Of a stretch of DNA of 50,814 nucleotides, positions 42,371 through 50,702 are shown one piece after another. Below the pieces are notes generated by a model. It worked only from the letters and a program-made list of their open reading frames with translations, did not search any database and was not told where the DNA came from. The position numbers were made by a program, and so were the translations under genes. Each line of letters starts with the position of its first letter. Positions within the stretch are counted from its first letter, which is position 1. This DNA comes from JALZCH01 sp036387315 (GTDB lineage Bacteria; Acidobacteriota; Blastocatellia; Pyrinomonadales; Pyrinomonadaceae), in assembly GCA_036387315.1 (NCBI GenBank), contig DASVTY010000045.1, forward strand, positions 1-50,814, in the 5' to 3' direction.

Positions 42371-43606
42371 TTATTCAATTTTTGCCGGTTCTTTCGGCGG
42401 ATTTGTCGTTGAAATGACAATTGTTTCGGTTGGCGATTTCATTTCGTAAACAATTCCGCGCCAGGCGATTTTTCTGGAAACTGCAGCGCAAATCGAGTTG
42501 TATAGATAAACGGGCGGCGTCAGCGGAAACAGGAGAATTTGCGCCCGGGAGCTTTCTTTTAGTTCTCTTCCGTAATCTTTTAAAATTAATTTTACGGCTC
42601 CGAGCCTGAGCCAAGCCTTGCCCGCTCCGAGCGCGAAAATTACGAGCAGCAGCAGGAGCGGCAGCCAAAACGATTCGCCTGAAACGATGCGCCAAACAAT
42701 CAAAAGCAAAAGCGAGTAAAAAGTTAAGGTGAAAAGCAAGCCGCCGAGCAATGACGTGAGCCAGAAATGCCCGGCATAAACGCGCGTGATTTTCATCTGT
42801 CTGGTCGTAAATTCGAGCATTTCGCCGAAGCTGCAATCTTCAAACGAAGCAATTAAACACTGCGGAACAAAACGAATTTTCAGCTCGTTTTCCCGCATTG
42901 CGGCGGTCACGGTGAAATCATCGGAAACGGTGCCGCGCCAGCGCTCGCTGATTTTTATTCGTTCAAACGTCGGTCGCCGCATTGCCATCGAACCGCCCCA
43001 GCAAAAATTGTTCGCGGTGTTTTCGCTCAATGCCGAGGCAATCGAAGCGTTCCAAACCGATTGCATTTCCGAGCCGAAATTTCGATTTTTTGAAATAAAC
43101 CAGCGATAGCCGGTCGTCGCCCCGATTTGTTTGTCAGCGAGCGGCGCAACCAGATTTCGCAGCCAGTTTCTTCCGACGCGCGCGTCCGAATCAACAAAAA
43201 CGAAAATCTCGCTTTTATCCGAAACATCTCGAACCGCATGTCGCAGATTATGAACTTTTTGCCCGGTATCGGTCGCTCGTCCGGCGACGACGAGCTTTGA
43301 AACCGCTTCGGTCGCCACGCCTTTCCACGCTTTTTCAATTACCGGAACCGCCGCGTCCTCGGCGTCGTCAACAGCAAAAATGATTTCGTAAGCCGGATAA
43401 TCCTGCCGGTAAAGCGCTCGCAGATTGTCTTTCAAATTTTCATCCAACCCGCGACAAGGCACGATGATGCTCGCAAACGGAGTGAAATCGGGTTTGGGTT
43501 TTGCCAATTCTCTTTTAAAAAAATCGAGATAACGAAAGCCGCCGCGCAAGCTCATAATGCTCATATAAATCAGGACTGCGGCAAATAAATAAAGTAAATA
43601 AATCAC
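42371..43606 (-). CDS. Membrane glycosyltransferase family 2 (HpnI/ceramide-type)
   Basis: A 411-residue inner-membrane GT2. An N-terminal span (MIYLLYLFAAVLIYMSIMSL), a GT-A domain (FASIIVPCRGLDENLKDNLR; YEIIFAVDDAEDAAVPVIEK; FVFVDSDARVGRNWLRNLVA with the DSD metal motif; TGYRWFI; CWGGSMAMRRPTFER; VSDDFTVTAAM) and three C-terminal spans (about 290-360). The (Q/R)xxRW motif appears as RQMKITRVY, close to HpnI and ceramide glucosyltransferase relatives. It probably transfers a sugar to a lipid. The start is GTG at 43606. It is convergent with the truncated GT4 gene, with 19 bp between the stops. Confidence 0.85.
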   Translation of the reverse strand: MIYLLYLFAAVLIYMSIMSLRGGFRYLDFFKRELAKPKPDFTPFASIIVPCRGLDENLKDNLRALYRQDYPAYEIIFAVDDAEDAAVPVIEKAWKGVATEAVSKLVVAGRATDTGQKVHNLRHAVRDVSDKSEIFVFVDSDARVGRNWLRNLVAPLADKQIGATTGYRWFISKNRNFGSEMQSVWNASIASALSENTANNFCWGGSMAMRRPTFERIKISERWRGTVSDDFTVTAAMRENELKIRFVPQCLIASFEDCSFGEMLEFTTRQMKITRVYAGHFWLTSLLGGLLFTLTFYSLLLLIVWRIVSGESFWLPLLLLLVIFALGAGKAWLRLGAVKLILKDYGRELKESSRAQILLFPLTPPVYLYNSICAAVSRKIAWRGIVYEMKSPTETIVISTTNPPKEPAKIE

Positions 43607-43756
43607 GGTTAAACTTTTACACTGGCTGCGCTTTTATGCAACACAATTTATTTAATATAGAGCAAAGTTTCGGCGCTAAAATAAAATTGAATCATGCTAA
43701 TCGAGAATTACTCTTTTGGCGAGACAGGGGATTTTTCATAGAGCGAAATAAAACGT

Positions 43757-45988
43757 TTATCGCAATCCTTTTAGCAAAACCGCATCGTGAAGCCATCCGC
43801 CCTGAATGACTGCGAAGGTTTTACCGTCCGGTGAAACTGACAGACCATAACCTTCGGTAATTTCTTCATCACCTAAGGCTCGGATTTGGCGCGGCGTTTC
43901 TTCATCAAGCTGTTGAAACCATAAAACTTTATTTACAAAACCGGGATTAGCTGTAATGTATGCCAGATTTTTCCCGTCCGGCATCCAGGCAATGTGCATT
44001 AAAATCAATTTTTTGTCCGCTAAATGAAAGGTTTTCACGGTTTGTCCGTCAGCCAGTGAGACAATAGTCAAAATTCTTTCGTCGCCTTGTCTTTCGGAAA
44101 AAGCTACCTGTTTACCGTCCGGCGAAAAGGCGAAACGCGGTTTTGCTTTATTCAAAACGAGCTGCTGTTCTCCGGTTTTCGTGGAAATGCGCCATAGCAT
44201 ACTGGCAGAGATATGACGGTAATAAACCCATTCGCCATCGGGCGAAACAAACACCGGCGCGCCGCCATCCGTTTGAGTCATTTGTGTTTGATTGCTCCCG
44301 TCGGTGTTCATCCGCCACAACTGTCCGGAGCCTGATTTGTTTGACACGAAAAATACCGATTTATTGTCAGGCGAAACGATTGGGGCGAATTCGTCCGCCG
44401 GATTATTGGTTAATTGTCGTTGACCGCTTCCATCAGGATTGATACTCCATATTTCGTCGTTGCCTGACATCATTGAAGAAAAATAGATTTTACCGTCTGG
44501 GGCAAACGACGCTGAGGAGGCGTTAGTTAAAACAGAGATGTCTGAAAGATTTTCCAGAGGAATCAACCTAATCCGAAAGTTTTCTTTAAACTGCGTCGAA
44601 ACCATTGCAGTCGCGTCTTTATTCATATTCAACACCGCATAGGATTCGGAATCGTTTGTTAACGGCGATGCCTCGCGAGTGGCGCCAGAAACTTGCCAGA
44701 TGCGAAAGTTTTTGTTGGGAAATCTTGATGCCGTGATGAGCAAACCGCTTTTATCCGGTAGCCAGACTACGTTTTTGATGTCGTAAAACTTCTCATTGGT
44801 TAATTCGCGCTCCGCGCCGCTTTCCAGTTCGACTTCCTTTAGTTCAAATTCGTTCGAAGAAGTTACCGATTGACCCGTGGCAAAGGCGATTGATTTTCCG
44901 TCGGGCGCAAAGCGATTGCCTCCGATACGAAACGGGTGCGAACGAGAAACGATTTTCCTTTCGTTTTTGCCGTCGGCTGCGTCGGCAATGTAGAGCGAAC
45001 AGAATTCCTCCTTCTGTTGCGGACAGCGCACGAAAGAGATTTGATTACCGTCGGGCGAAATGCTCATCCAGCCAAGTTCCGTCCCGCTCAGAATTTTTTG
45101 TGGAATTCCGCCGAAAATAGAAACGCGGTAAATGCTTTCCGGGTCACCCGACAAACGTATCCCGCGGGCGAAGTAAAGAGTTTTTTCGTCCGGCGAGATG
45201 GCAAGCCCGAAGTATTGTTCATCGGACGGCGGAATTATCTCAACGCTGTTTCCGGTTTCGAGCTGCCTTAGCCAGACGCTTTGTTTTTCGGCGCCCGTGC
45301 CGTTGGTATAAATCACATTTTTCCCGTCAGGCGAAAGAACGGCAACGGTTACTTTGCCGGTTGTCGAAAGTTTTTCGGAAGAAAACGGCGCGGATAAAAT
45401 CGGCGCATACGGCGCGAAACTTTTGCTTCGCGTGTACCACAAACCGATAAAAATTGCTGCCAGAAGCAAACCGCCAATGCCGAGAAAAATCGGCGTATGA
45501 GATTTTTTTCTTGTCGGCAAAACCGTCGGTTTTTCAGTAAAAGCAATTTCCGCAGGCGGAGAAACGATTGACGCACCCGCTTCCGACCGGGGCTGGTTTA
45601 TTTCCCCCGATTCGTTATCTTCCTCAGGCTGGTTCGCTTGGTAAAGTTTGAATTCTACGGGAATTTCTTTAACATCGGCGATAAAACGATAGCCGTGCTG
45701 ACGAACCGTTTTGATGTATTTGGGATTATGCGCATCATCGTCTAAAGCTTTTCGCAACTGGCGAATATTAAAGGTCAGATTGCTGTCTTCGACAAAACTA
45801 CCCGCCCAGATTTTTTCCATCAATTCATTTTTGCCGAGCAGCCGTCCGTGATTTTCAACAAGGAGCGAAAGCAGTTCAAAACCCTTCGGAGTGAGTTCGA
45901 CGGGCTGGTCGCCGCGCAAAAGAATTCGTTCTTTCGGGTCGAGACGAAATTCTCCGAATTCGTATAAGTGCTTGAGCGGCGCGGACAT
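43757..45988 (-). CDS. Winged-helix (OmpR/CadC-type) regulator fused to TolB-like propeller
   Basis: A 743-residue one-component sensor. Residues 1-105 are a Trans_reg_C winged helix (FGEFRLDPKERILLRGDQPV; LTPKGFELLSLLVENHGRLL; SNLTFNIRQLRKALDDDAHN; IKTVRQHGYRFIADV). A membrane span lies at about 168-188 (FLGIGGLLLAAIFIGLWYTR). The exterior part carries at least ten PD40/TolB-like repeats with the pattern ...SPDGKxVxFxS... (for example VLSPDGKNVIYTNGTGAEKQ; IVSPDNKSVFFVSNKSGSGQ; AFSPDGKQVAFSERQGDERI). It would bind DNA from the membrane, as CadC does, in response to an external cue. GGAAG precedes ATG 45988. Two near-identical 21-bp direct repeats lie just upstream and may be its operators. 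Confidence 0.93.
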   Translation of the reverse strand: MSAPLKHLYEFGEFRLDPKERILLRGDQPVELTPKGFELLSLLVENHGRLLGKNELMEKIWAGSFVEDSNLTFNIRQLRKALDDDAHNPKYIKTVRQHGYRFIADVKEIPVEFKLYQANQPEEDNESGEINQPRSEAGASIVSPPAEIAFTEKPTVLPTRKKSHTPIFLGIGGLLLAAIFIGLWYTRSKSFAPYAPILSAPFSSEKLSTTGKVTVAVLSPDGKNVIYTNGTGAEKQSVWLRQLETGNSVEIIPPSDEQYFGLAISPDEKTLYFARGIRLSGDPESIYRVSIFGGIPQKILSGTELGWMSISPDGNQISFVRCPQQKEEFCSLYIADAADGKNERKIVSRSHPFRIGGNRFAPDGKSIAFATGQSVTSSNEFELKEVELESGAERELTNEKFYDIKNVVWLPDKSGLLITASRFPNKNFRIWQVSGATREASPLTNDSESYAVLNMNKDATAMVSTQFKENFRIRLIPLENLSDISVLTNASSASFAPDGKIYFSSMMSGNDEIWSINPDGSGQRQLTNNPADEFAPIVSPDNKSVFFVSNKSGSGQLWRMNTDGSNQTQMTQTDGGAPVFVSPDGEWVYYRHISASMLWRISTKTGEQQLVLNKAKPRFAFSPDGKQVAFSERQGDERILTIVSLADGQTVKTFHLADKKLILMHIAWMPDGKNLAYITANPGFVNKVLWFQQLDEETPRQIRALGDEEITEGYGLSVSPDGKTFAVIQGGWLHDAVLLKGLR

Positions 45989-46014
45989 AATATACTTCCG
46001 GGAAAGGTCTAATC

Positions 46015-46110
46015 TAATTCTAATCTGTTTCTCATTTGGCAGCCCGAAAGCCGAAAAGATTAATTCGAGACGCCAAAAAAGCTCTCATTTAATTCTAATT
46101 TATTTCTCAT
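46015..46110. promoter_or_regulatory. Pair of 21-bp direct repeats, candidate operators
   Basis: TAATTCTAATCTGTTTCTCA with a final T (46015-46035) recurs as TAATTCTAATTTATTTCTCA with a final T (46090-46110), 19 of 21 identical, with 75 bp between their starts (about seven helical turns). They lie 27-122 bp upstream of the winged-helix/TolB gene start, in its promoter region. OmpR-type winged helices usually bind direct repeats, so autoregulation is plausible. Some CTAATCTAATTC-like half sites flank copy one. Confidence 0.5.
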
Positions 46111-46287
46111 GCAATTTAATTTCAATCCCACGTATGGTGAATGACCGAGATTGTTCCGACAGAACATTTCAAGTCGCGGTGCGAACGAACGCGAACATTT
46201 TTTGACATTAATAAAAACAAAACATTTTTTCATCTTCGTTCGCCGGGAAAATTCAAAAAACAGAGAAATAAAAAGGAGTCAATAATT

Positions 46288-46404
46288 ATGCATGATGCAA
46301 TAGCAACCAAAACGAAAGCCCTGCAATATGATTATCGCGAAACCTTAGCCGCTTCGCAACGCGTGAACTGGCGAATCCGAACAGCAAATCGAATCGGCGG
46401 TTGA
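46288..46404 (+). pseudogene. N-terminal remnant of a protein gene
   Basis: An ideal ribosome site (AAAAAGGAG, 9 bp away) precedes ATG 46288, giving MHDAIATKTKALQYDYRETL and then AASQRVNWRIRTANRIGG before a TGA. The start TKTKALQYDYRETLAASQRV NWRI resembles the N-terminus of uncharacterised proteins in which 'NWRIEDLIGG...' continues for several hundred residues (recollection, not checked). Here the sequence after NWRI is altered and stops. In the same frame beyond the stop, KLSPAQRKRIEEIAPVF looks protein-like, then another stop at about 46510. Most likely a decayed gene; a genuine 38-residue peptide is the alternative. Confidence 0.4.
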
Positions 46405-46662
46405 CTAATATCTGGCAATCGGCGGATTTCTCGACGGCGGATTGAAACAGCCGGAAAATTGAGTCCCGCGCAAAGAAAACGCATCGAGGAAATTGCTCCG
46501 GTCTTTTGCTAAAGGCGCAGAGTCCCGTCAATTAAGCCGCCACGCGAAATTGTCTGTCACCGCTTTGTAATCCTGGTGGTCGGGGATTTTCTAGTTCGGC
46601 TGTGAGGCGCGGATTCGGCGTCAACTGCGACAAAACTTCCCGTAGAAATTGGAGAGAAAAGT

Positions 46663-48015
46663 ATGAGTGGAAATTATACAACAAACGTAAAGAGCGCGAA
46701 TAACGCTAATAACGCAAATGATGAAGTGATTGTAGAGAACGCGATCAGAGAATACGCGAAAGGTCTTTTAGAGGATGACGTTATCGGTGAATACGAATGT
46801 CAGATCGCAGAATGGGAGATGTTTCTGAATAAGGTTCTCGATGCTGAAAGATTGGCTCTCAAAAATCACGAAGATACATTGAAAAAGGTTTTAAACGAAC
46901 AGCAGGAACAAGATCAATTGGGTGCAATGTTTGCAATGATGGCGCTCTCTCTGGCTTCCGGTCCCGCGCTTTCCTGGATCGTCGGCGCAATCGAAACCAG
47001 GGTCTTCCCGAAATATTTTTCGATGCGCCAAAATACGTCTCAAAAGGTTTTATTGGAACATAAAAACAACACCACACCGACGTTTTTTACCAGGTATCGA
47101 AGCGAGAACGAATACAACCAGGTGGCGGCAAAGGTTTTTGGAGAGTTTACCGCTAATGTGGTGCAAAAAGGGTACATTGATCCGATAAATTATTACATCT
47201 CGAAATTGCCCGAGCGAAACGCCGGTAATAACAATAGGTCATATCAGGAATTAACCGCCATCGCTCTGATCCCGGATAACGACAACAGCGACAACCTGTA
47301 TAAAAGTCTGAAAACCGGGATTGAGAACGCTCTTAAGGAAGAAATAATGACGACCAGAAGCCGAATTCGGGAGTTGGCGTTGAATGTCAGACGCGACACC
47401 CAATTCGGCAAAACAATGCTGAACATCCTCTACAAACTAAATCCGCAGGCTGAAAAATGGGGGCTTCGGGAAAAACAGAAAGCGGCGGAATTATTTATTG
47501 AAAATTGGATTGACGGCTGCCGCGCGGAATGGGCAAAGAAATGGCTTTATTTCGGCAACAATCCGCCGACCACTTCGATTTATGAAATGAGCCGCAGGCT
47601 TGAGCGTGAAATCTGGAAGATGTGGATTCTCGATCAGGAATTCAAATTCCACAAAACGGAACCGACGGATAACCAGGACGGCGCCACCCTGATCGGATTC
47701 AAGTGGGTTGAAGGACGCAATAAAATTAAGCTTCACAAACTCATTGTCGAAAGACTGATTGATCTCGGCGTCGTCATTCCGCAAACAAGCAAACAATTCG
47801 AGGCGCTAAACGAGCGCAATTTCGGCAAATCGAACAAAGAAATCCCGAGTGTTTTCGTTGACGACACGGTTGATAGCGCCGAGGAACTGGCAGAAATACA
47901 AAGCTGGGCTGAGAATCACACGACCGAGCTGCTTAACGGCAAATTCGACAACACGCCGCGAGGAATCGGATCAATTGTCAATGTTCACAAAGCATGTATA
48001 GGAAAAAGGCGGTGA
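46663..48015 (+). CDS. Unrecognised 450-residue protein with a hydrophobic hairpin
   Basis: I do not recognise this family. GGAGAG precedes ATG 46663 by 7 bp. Residues 1-25 are Asn-rich (NYTTNVKSANNANNAN). Residues 30-85 are helical and acidic (AIREYAKGLLEDDVIGEYEC). Residues 86-112 are hydrophobic (AMFAMMALSLASGPALSWIV), long enough to enter a membrane. The rest is helical and Trp/Tyr-rich (ENWIDGCRAEWAKKWLYFGN; RRLEREIWKMWILDQEFKFH). There is no signal peptide. Asn content and AAC/AAT use are higher than in neighbouring genes, suggesting acquisition. Its end overlaps the open frame of the next gene; a secreted protein follows 47 bp later, likely in one operon. A membrane-active or effector-like role is only a guess. 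Confidence 0.7.
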   Translation: MSGNYTTNVKSANNANNANDEVIVENAIREYAKGLLEDDVIGEYECQIAEWEMFLNKVLDAERLALKNHEDTLKKVLNEQQEQDQLGAMFAMMALSLASGPALSWIVGAIETRVFPKYFSMRQNTSQKVLLEHKNNTTPTFFTRYRSENEYNQVAAKVFGEFTANVVQKGYIDPINYYISKLPERNAGNNNRSYQELTAIALIPDNDNSDNLYKSLKTGIENALKEEIMTTRSRIRELALNVRRDTQFGKTMLNILYKLNPQAEKWGLREKQKAAELFIENWIDGCRAEWAKKWLYFGNNPPTTSIYEMSRRLEREIWKMWILDQEFKFHKTEPTDNQDGATLIGFKWVEGRNKIKLHKLIVERLIDLGVVIPQTSKQFEALNERNFGKSNKEIPSVFVDDTVDSAEELAEIQSWAENHTTELLNGKFDNTPRGIGSIVNVHKACIGKRR

Positions 48016-48062
48016 CTCAAAAACGAGAACCATCGTCAATTTTTAGAAAAAGGACGGAAATC

Positions 48063-49313
48063 ATGAAAAGAAATTTAGCAAAAACATTTGTATTTTTAAG
48101 CCTTATCGCGTTCGGCGCAGACATATCTTCGGCGCAGATAACGGTCGTTCTGCCGAAAATAAAAATCGGAAAATCGGTAAAGGAGCAGCCGAAAATCAAG
48201 GATGAGAATACAAATACAATAACAACGAATACAACAACGACTACGACCACAAACGGAAATTTGAATCCGAAAACCTCCGGTTCAAAGTTGATTTACGAAA
48301 ATCAGTACCCGACGAACGTGCCGGTTTTTCTGAAAAACTCGATTTACGTCGAGGCAATAACAACTGACGAATACTGGAAAATGAAAGGACAGAAAAATTA
48401 TTCGAGCTGGATTCCGAAGATTCGTTTCAATCAGTTTTACAACGAGGAGAAAGTTTTAAATTACACGGTCGAATATTTCAACCCTGACGGCTCGGCGTGG
48501 TACGGCGAAAATTTGGAGTCAAGCGGGAGAAACGCCGACCGCACGGTTTTGTATCAAAGTCCGAGTCCGTATGGAAACGGTGTTATTGATACTAAAACAA
48601 CCAATGGTACGGGCGTTTATTCGTTCAAAATTACCAATCAGGACACAAAAGAACTTCTTTATCAAGGCAAATTCAAAGTCGGGAAATACAGCCGCGCCCA
48701 CAGCCCGCAGGAGAAAAACAAATTCGGTTTCTACGTCGAACACGATTGGCTGCTTCCGTTCGGACATATCGGATTTCACTTCAGCGGTTTGGAATTCGGC
48801 GGAATGTCGCCGCAGGTCAGCGTTTGGCTGAAAGGCGCGGTTGAGGCGAACGAACTCGAAGCTCGCGTTTTTTACAAAGGACAGCAAATCGCTTCAACCA
48901 AAGACAGCGGCGGCGGCGCGGCGGATTACGACGGCAGACAATCGGATTACGCGGCGGCTTTCGTTCCAAACAACGTCTGGAAACGCTGGCAGTTTACCTG
49001 GGGAAATTTCCTGTTTGACAACAACGGCAGCTTTAACCGCGAGAATTACCCGGACGCCTTTTACGCCGACAAAAATCCGGGCGATTACACAATCAAAATC
49101 TATCGCAGCGGCGCGCAAATCCGCGAGTTGGGCTTTGCAATCGGCGCTGACGGCAGATTCGTCGCTCCCGCTTATACAAATCAGATTCCTTTGCCGTATC
49201 ACGCGATAATCGTGCCGGTAAAAGTTATCGGAACGACGGAGAAATGGGACGCGGCGGCTTGGAAAACCGAGGCTTTCTACGGAAATCCTTTGAACGGATT
49301 CGCAGTCCAATAA
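48063..49313 (+). CDS. Secreted 416-residue protein with Thr-rich linker, unknown function
   Basis: Starts MKRNLAKTFVFLSLIAFGAD with cleavage near SSA-QI; AAGGA 10 bp upstream fixes ATG 48063. The frame is open back to 47994, inside the previous gene, but the signal peptide decides. Residues about 50-70 are a Thr/Asn linker (NTITTNTTTTTTTNGN), apparently from CAACAACGA-type codon slippage. The remainder looks beta-rich with many Trp/Tyr (WIPKIRFNQFYNEEKVLNYT; YFNPDGSAWYGENLESSG; VSVWLKGAVEANELEARVFY; WKRWQFTWGNFLFDN; YHAIIVPVKVIGTTEKWDAA). It is probably surface or periplasmic, perhaps with Ig-like or carbohydrate-binding folds. It follows the 450-residue unknown. No family recognised. Confidence 0.75.
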   Translation: MKRNLAKTFVFLSLIAFGADISSAQITVVLPKIKIGKSVKEQPKIKDENTNTITTNTTTTTTTNGNLNPKTSGSKLIYENQYPTNVPVFLKNSIYVEAITTDEYWKMKGQKNYSSWIPKIRFNQFYNEEKVLNYTVEYFNPDGSAWYGENLESSGRNADRTVLYQSPSPYGNGVIDTKTTNGTGVYSFKITNQDTKELLYQGKFKVGKYSRAHSPQEKNKFGFYVEHDWLLPFGHIGFHFSGLEFGGMSPQVSVWLKGAVEANELEARVFYKGQQIASTKDSGGGAADYDGRQSDYAAAFVPNNVWKRWQFTWGNFLFDNNGSFNRENYPDAFYADKNPGDYTIKIYRSGAQIRELGFAIGADGRFVAPAYTNQIPLPYHAIIVPVKVIGTTEKWDAAAWKTEAFYGNPLNGFAVQ

Positions 49314-49422
49314 GCGTTTGCGCAAATTGCTTTTGAATTGAAAGAGAAAAATGCCAGCGAAGGTGAAACGGAAAGCCGCTTTTAATTAAATAATCCGGCG
49401 GCAGAATGAAAGAGATAAATAT

Positions 49423-49911
49423 ATGGAATCTTTTTATAAACAAACAACCGTCGCGTGCACAATGCTGCCAGCCGCATTCTCCGCGAAATCAGATTCGGTT
49501 GAAACAATGTTTAATTTACATTACCAAATCGTCCTGCGCGTTGCGGACGAGGCAAATCCGATTGAGGAAAAATGGCGCTTGCAGTTTTATAAATATCTCG
49601 CAAGCTGCGTCAAAATCTGCGGCGGAAGAGTTGAAACAATCGGCGGGGCACCGAATCAGGTGCATTTGCTCATCGCTTTGTGCTCGACCAAAGCTCTCGC
49701 CCAATTCGTGCGCGAGTTGAGATTACTTTCTCAAACCTGGGTGCGGCGAAAATTGCAAATTCCCAATTTCGCCTGGCAGGAAGGCGGCGAAGCTTTTACC
49801 GTCAGCCAAACGCAGCTCGCACGAGTCAAAGCTTTCATTCAACAGCGCGACGCACATTATCGGCAACACAGTTCGCAGAAGGAGAAAGAAATGCTTGCAA
49901 AAAGGAAGTAA
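49423..49911 (+). CDS. Catalytically dead IS200-like transposase homologue
   Basis: A 162-residue protein with the Y1_Tnp fold: YQIVLRV for the usual 'YHIVFRT', LYEYI-like FYKYLASCVKICGGRVETIG, APNQVHLLIAL for the usual 'PDHVHLLV', FVRELRLLSQTWV, and FAWQEGGEAFTVSQTQLARV for the usual 'FAWQEGYGAFSVS'. The HUH motif is QVH (Gln79, His81) instead of HxH, and the catalytic tyrosine position in 'VxxYIxxQ' is Phe138 (VKAFIQQ). Tyr146 nearby is the only remaining tyrosine in that helix. Both losses argue against nicking activity. The frame is nonetheless intact, with GAAAGAG before the ATG, suggesting domestication or very recent decay. It lies between two secreted-protein genes. Confidence 0.85.
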   Translation: MESFYKQTTVACTMLPAAFSAKSDSVETMFNLHYQIVLRVADEANPIEEKWRLQFYKYLASCVKICGGRVETIGGAPNQVHLLIALCSTKALAQFVRELRLLSQTWVRRKLQIPNFAWQEGGEAFTVSQTQLARVKAFIQQRDAHYRQHSSQKEKEMLAKRK

Positions 49912-50086
49912 TCATCGTCCGCGAACTGATCCACGCCGGATGCAAAATGCGGTCGCTCCGGGCGGCTGAAACCCGTAGCCGCAACTAGTTTCAATCAAAA
50001 ATCAAACCCTTTTCCCGGCTCTGATTTACAGGAGCGGATAAAGCTGCGTGCGGCGTCGCCCGCAGAAACGGGTTGGATAAATCAAC

Positions 50087-50106
50087 GATTGGCTGTGCTG
50101 CCAATC
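50087..50106 (+). other. Small hairpin in the leader of the DUF3455 gene
   Basis: GATTGGC pairs with GCCAATC around TGTGCT, 41 bp before the ATG and just upstream of an A-rich stretch and the AAGGAG ribosome site. It could be an mRNA leader structure. The rest of 49912-50147 contains GC-rich segments (such as TGCGGCGTCGCCCGCA at 50048-50063) but no riboswitch or gene I recognise. Confidence 0.35.
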
Positions 50107-50147
50107 AAAACCTAAAACTAAAAATTCAAATAATAAGGAGAAAGTAA

Positions 50148-50702
50148 ATGCAAATCATAAACATACAACACATCATCAGGCTGGTCGTTCTGCTCGGCAC
50201 CGTCGCCGGGTTAACGCTCGCCTTTAACACGTCCGCCAGAGCGGGCGACAACAAAGCGCCGGAATTGCCGCCCGCGTGCGAGAAATTGCAGGTGCCTGCG
50301 GGAAATAAAGTGTCCTTTCACGTTTACGCGATTGGCGTGCAGGTTTACAGATGGAACGGCGCTAGCTGGGATTTTGTCGCGCCTGTGGCGAATTTGTACG
50401 CCGACGAGGATTTTCAGGGGCAGGTCGGCATTCATTACGCCGGACCGACATGGGAAAGCAACAGCGGGAGCAAAGTAGTCGCTAAGCGTCTGGAAGGCTG
50501 TGATCCCAATCCCAACGCCATTTCCTGGCTGCTGCTTCAAACGGTTTCGAGCGAAGGACCCGGCATTTTCAGGAAGGTAACTTATATCCAGCGAGTGAAC
50601 ACGAGCGGCGGTTTACGTCCCGCCACTCCCGGCTCTGTTATCGGCGAAGAAGCAAGAGTGCCGTACACGACAGAGTACTTATTCTATCGCGCGCATAATT
50701 GA
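50148..50702 (+). CDS. DUF3455 family secreted protein
   Basis: A 184-residue protein with a signal peptide (QIINIQHIIRLVVLLGTVAG..., cleavage near ARA-GD). The mature part matches DUF3455: VPAGNKVSFHVYAIGVQVYR, WDFVAPVANLYADEDFQGQV, GIHYAGPTWESNSGSKVVAK, NAISWLLLQTVSSEGPGIF, YIQRVNTSGGLRP and VPYTTEYLFYRA. The family is extracytoplasmic with unknown function, known from bacteria and fungi. A strong AAGGAG site lies 8 bp before the ATG. The last ten codons and stop lie inside the perfect palindrome that ends the window, but the reading frame itself appears complete because TEYLFYRAHN is a normal family ending. Confidence 0.88.
   Translation: MQIINIQHIIRLVVLLGTVAGLTLAFNTSARAGDNKAPELPPACEKLQVPAGNKVSFHVYAIGVQVYRWNGASWDFVAPVANLYADEDFQGQVGIHYAGPTWESNSGSKVVAKRLEGCDPNPNAISWLLLQTVSSEGPGIFRKVTYIQRVNTSGGLRPATPGSVIGEEARVPYTTEYLFYRAHN

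Noticed and set aside
49912..50147. GC-rich leader before the DUF3455 gene as a riboswitch or small RNA
   Set aside because: I could not match it to a known riboswitch consensus; only a short hairpin at 50087-50106 is clear.
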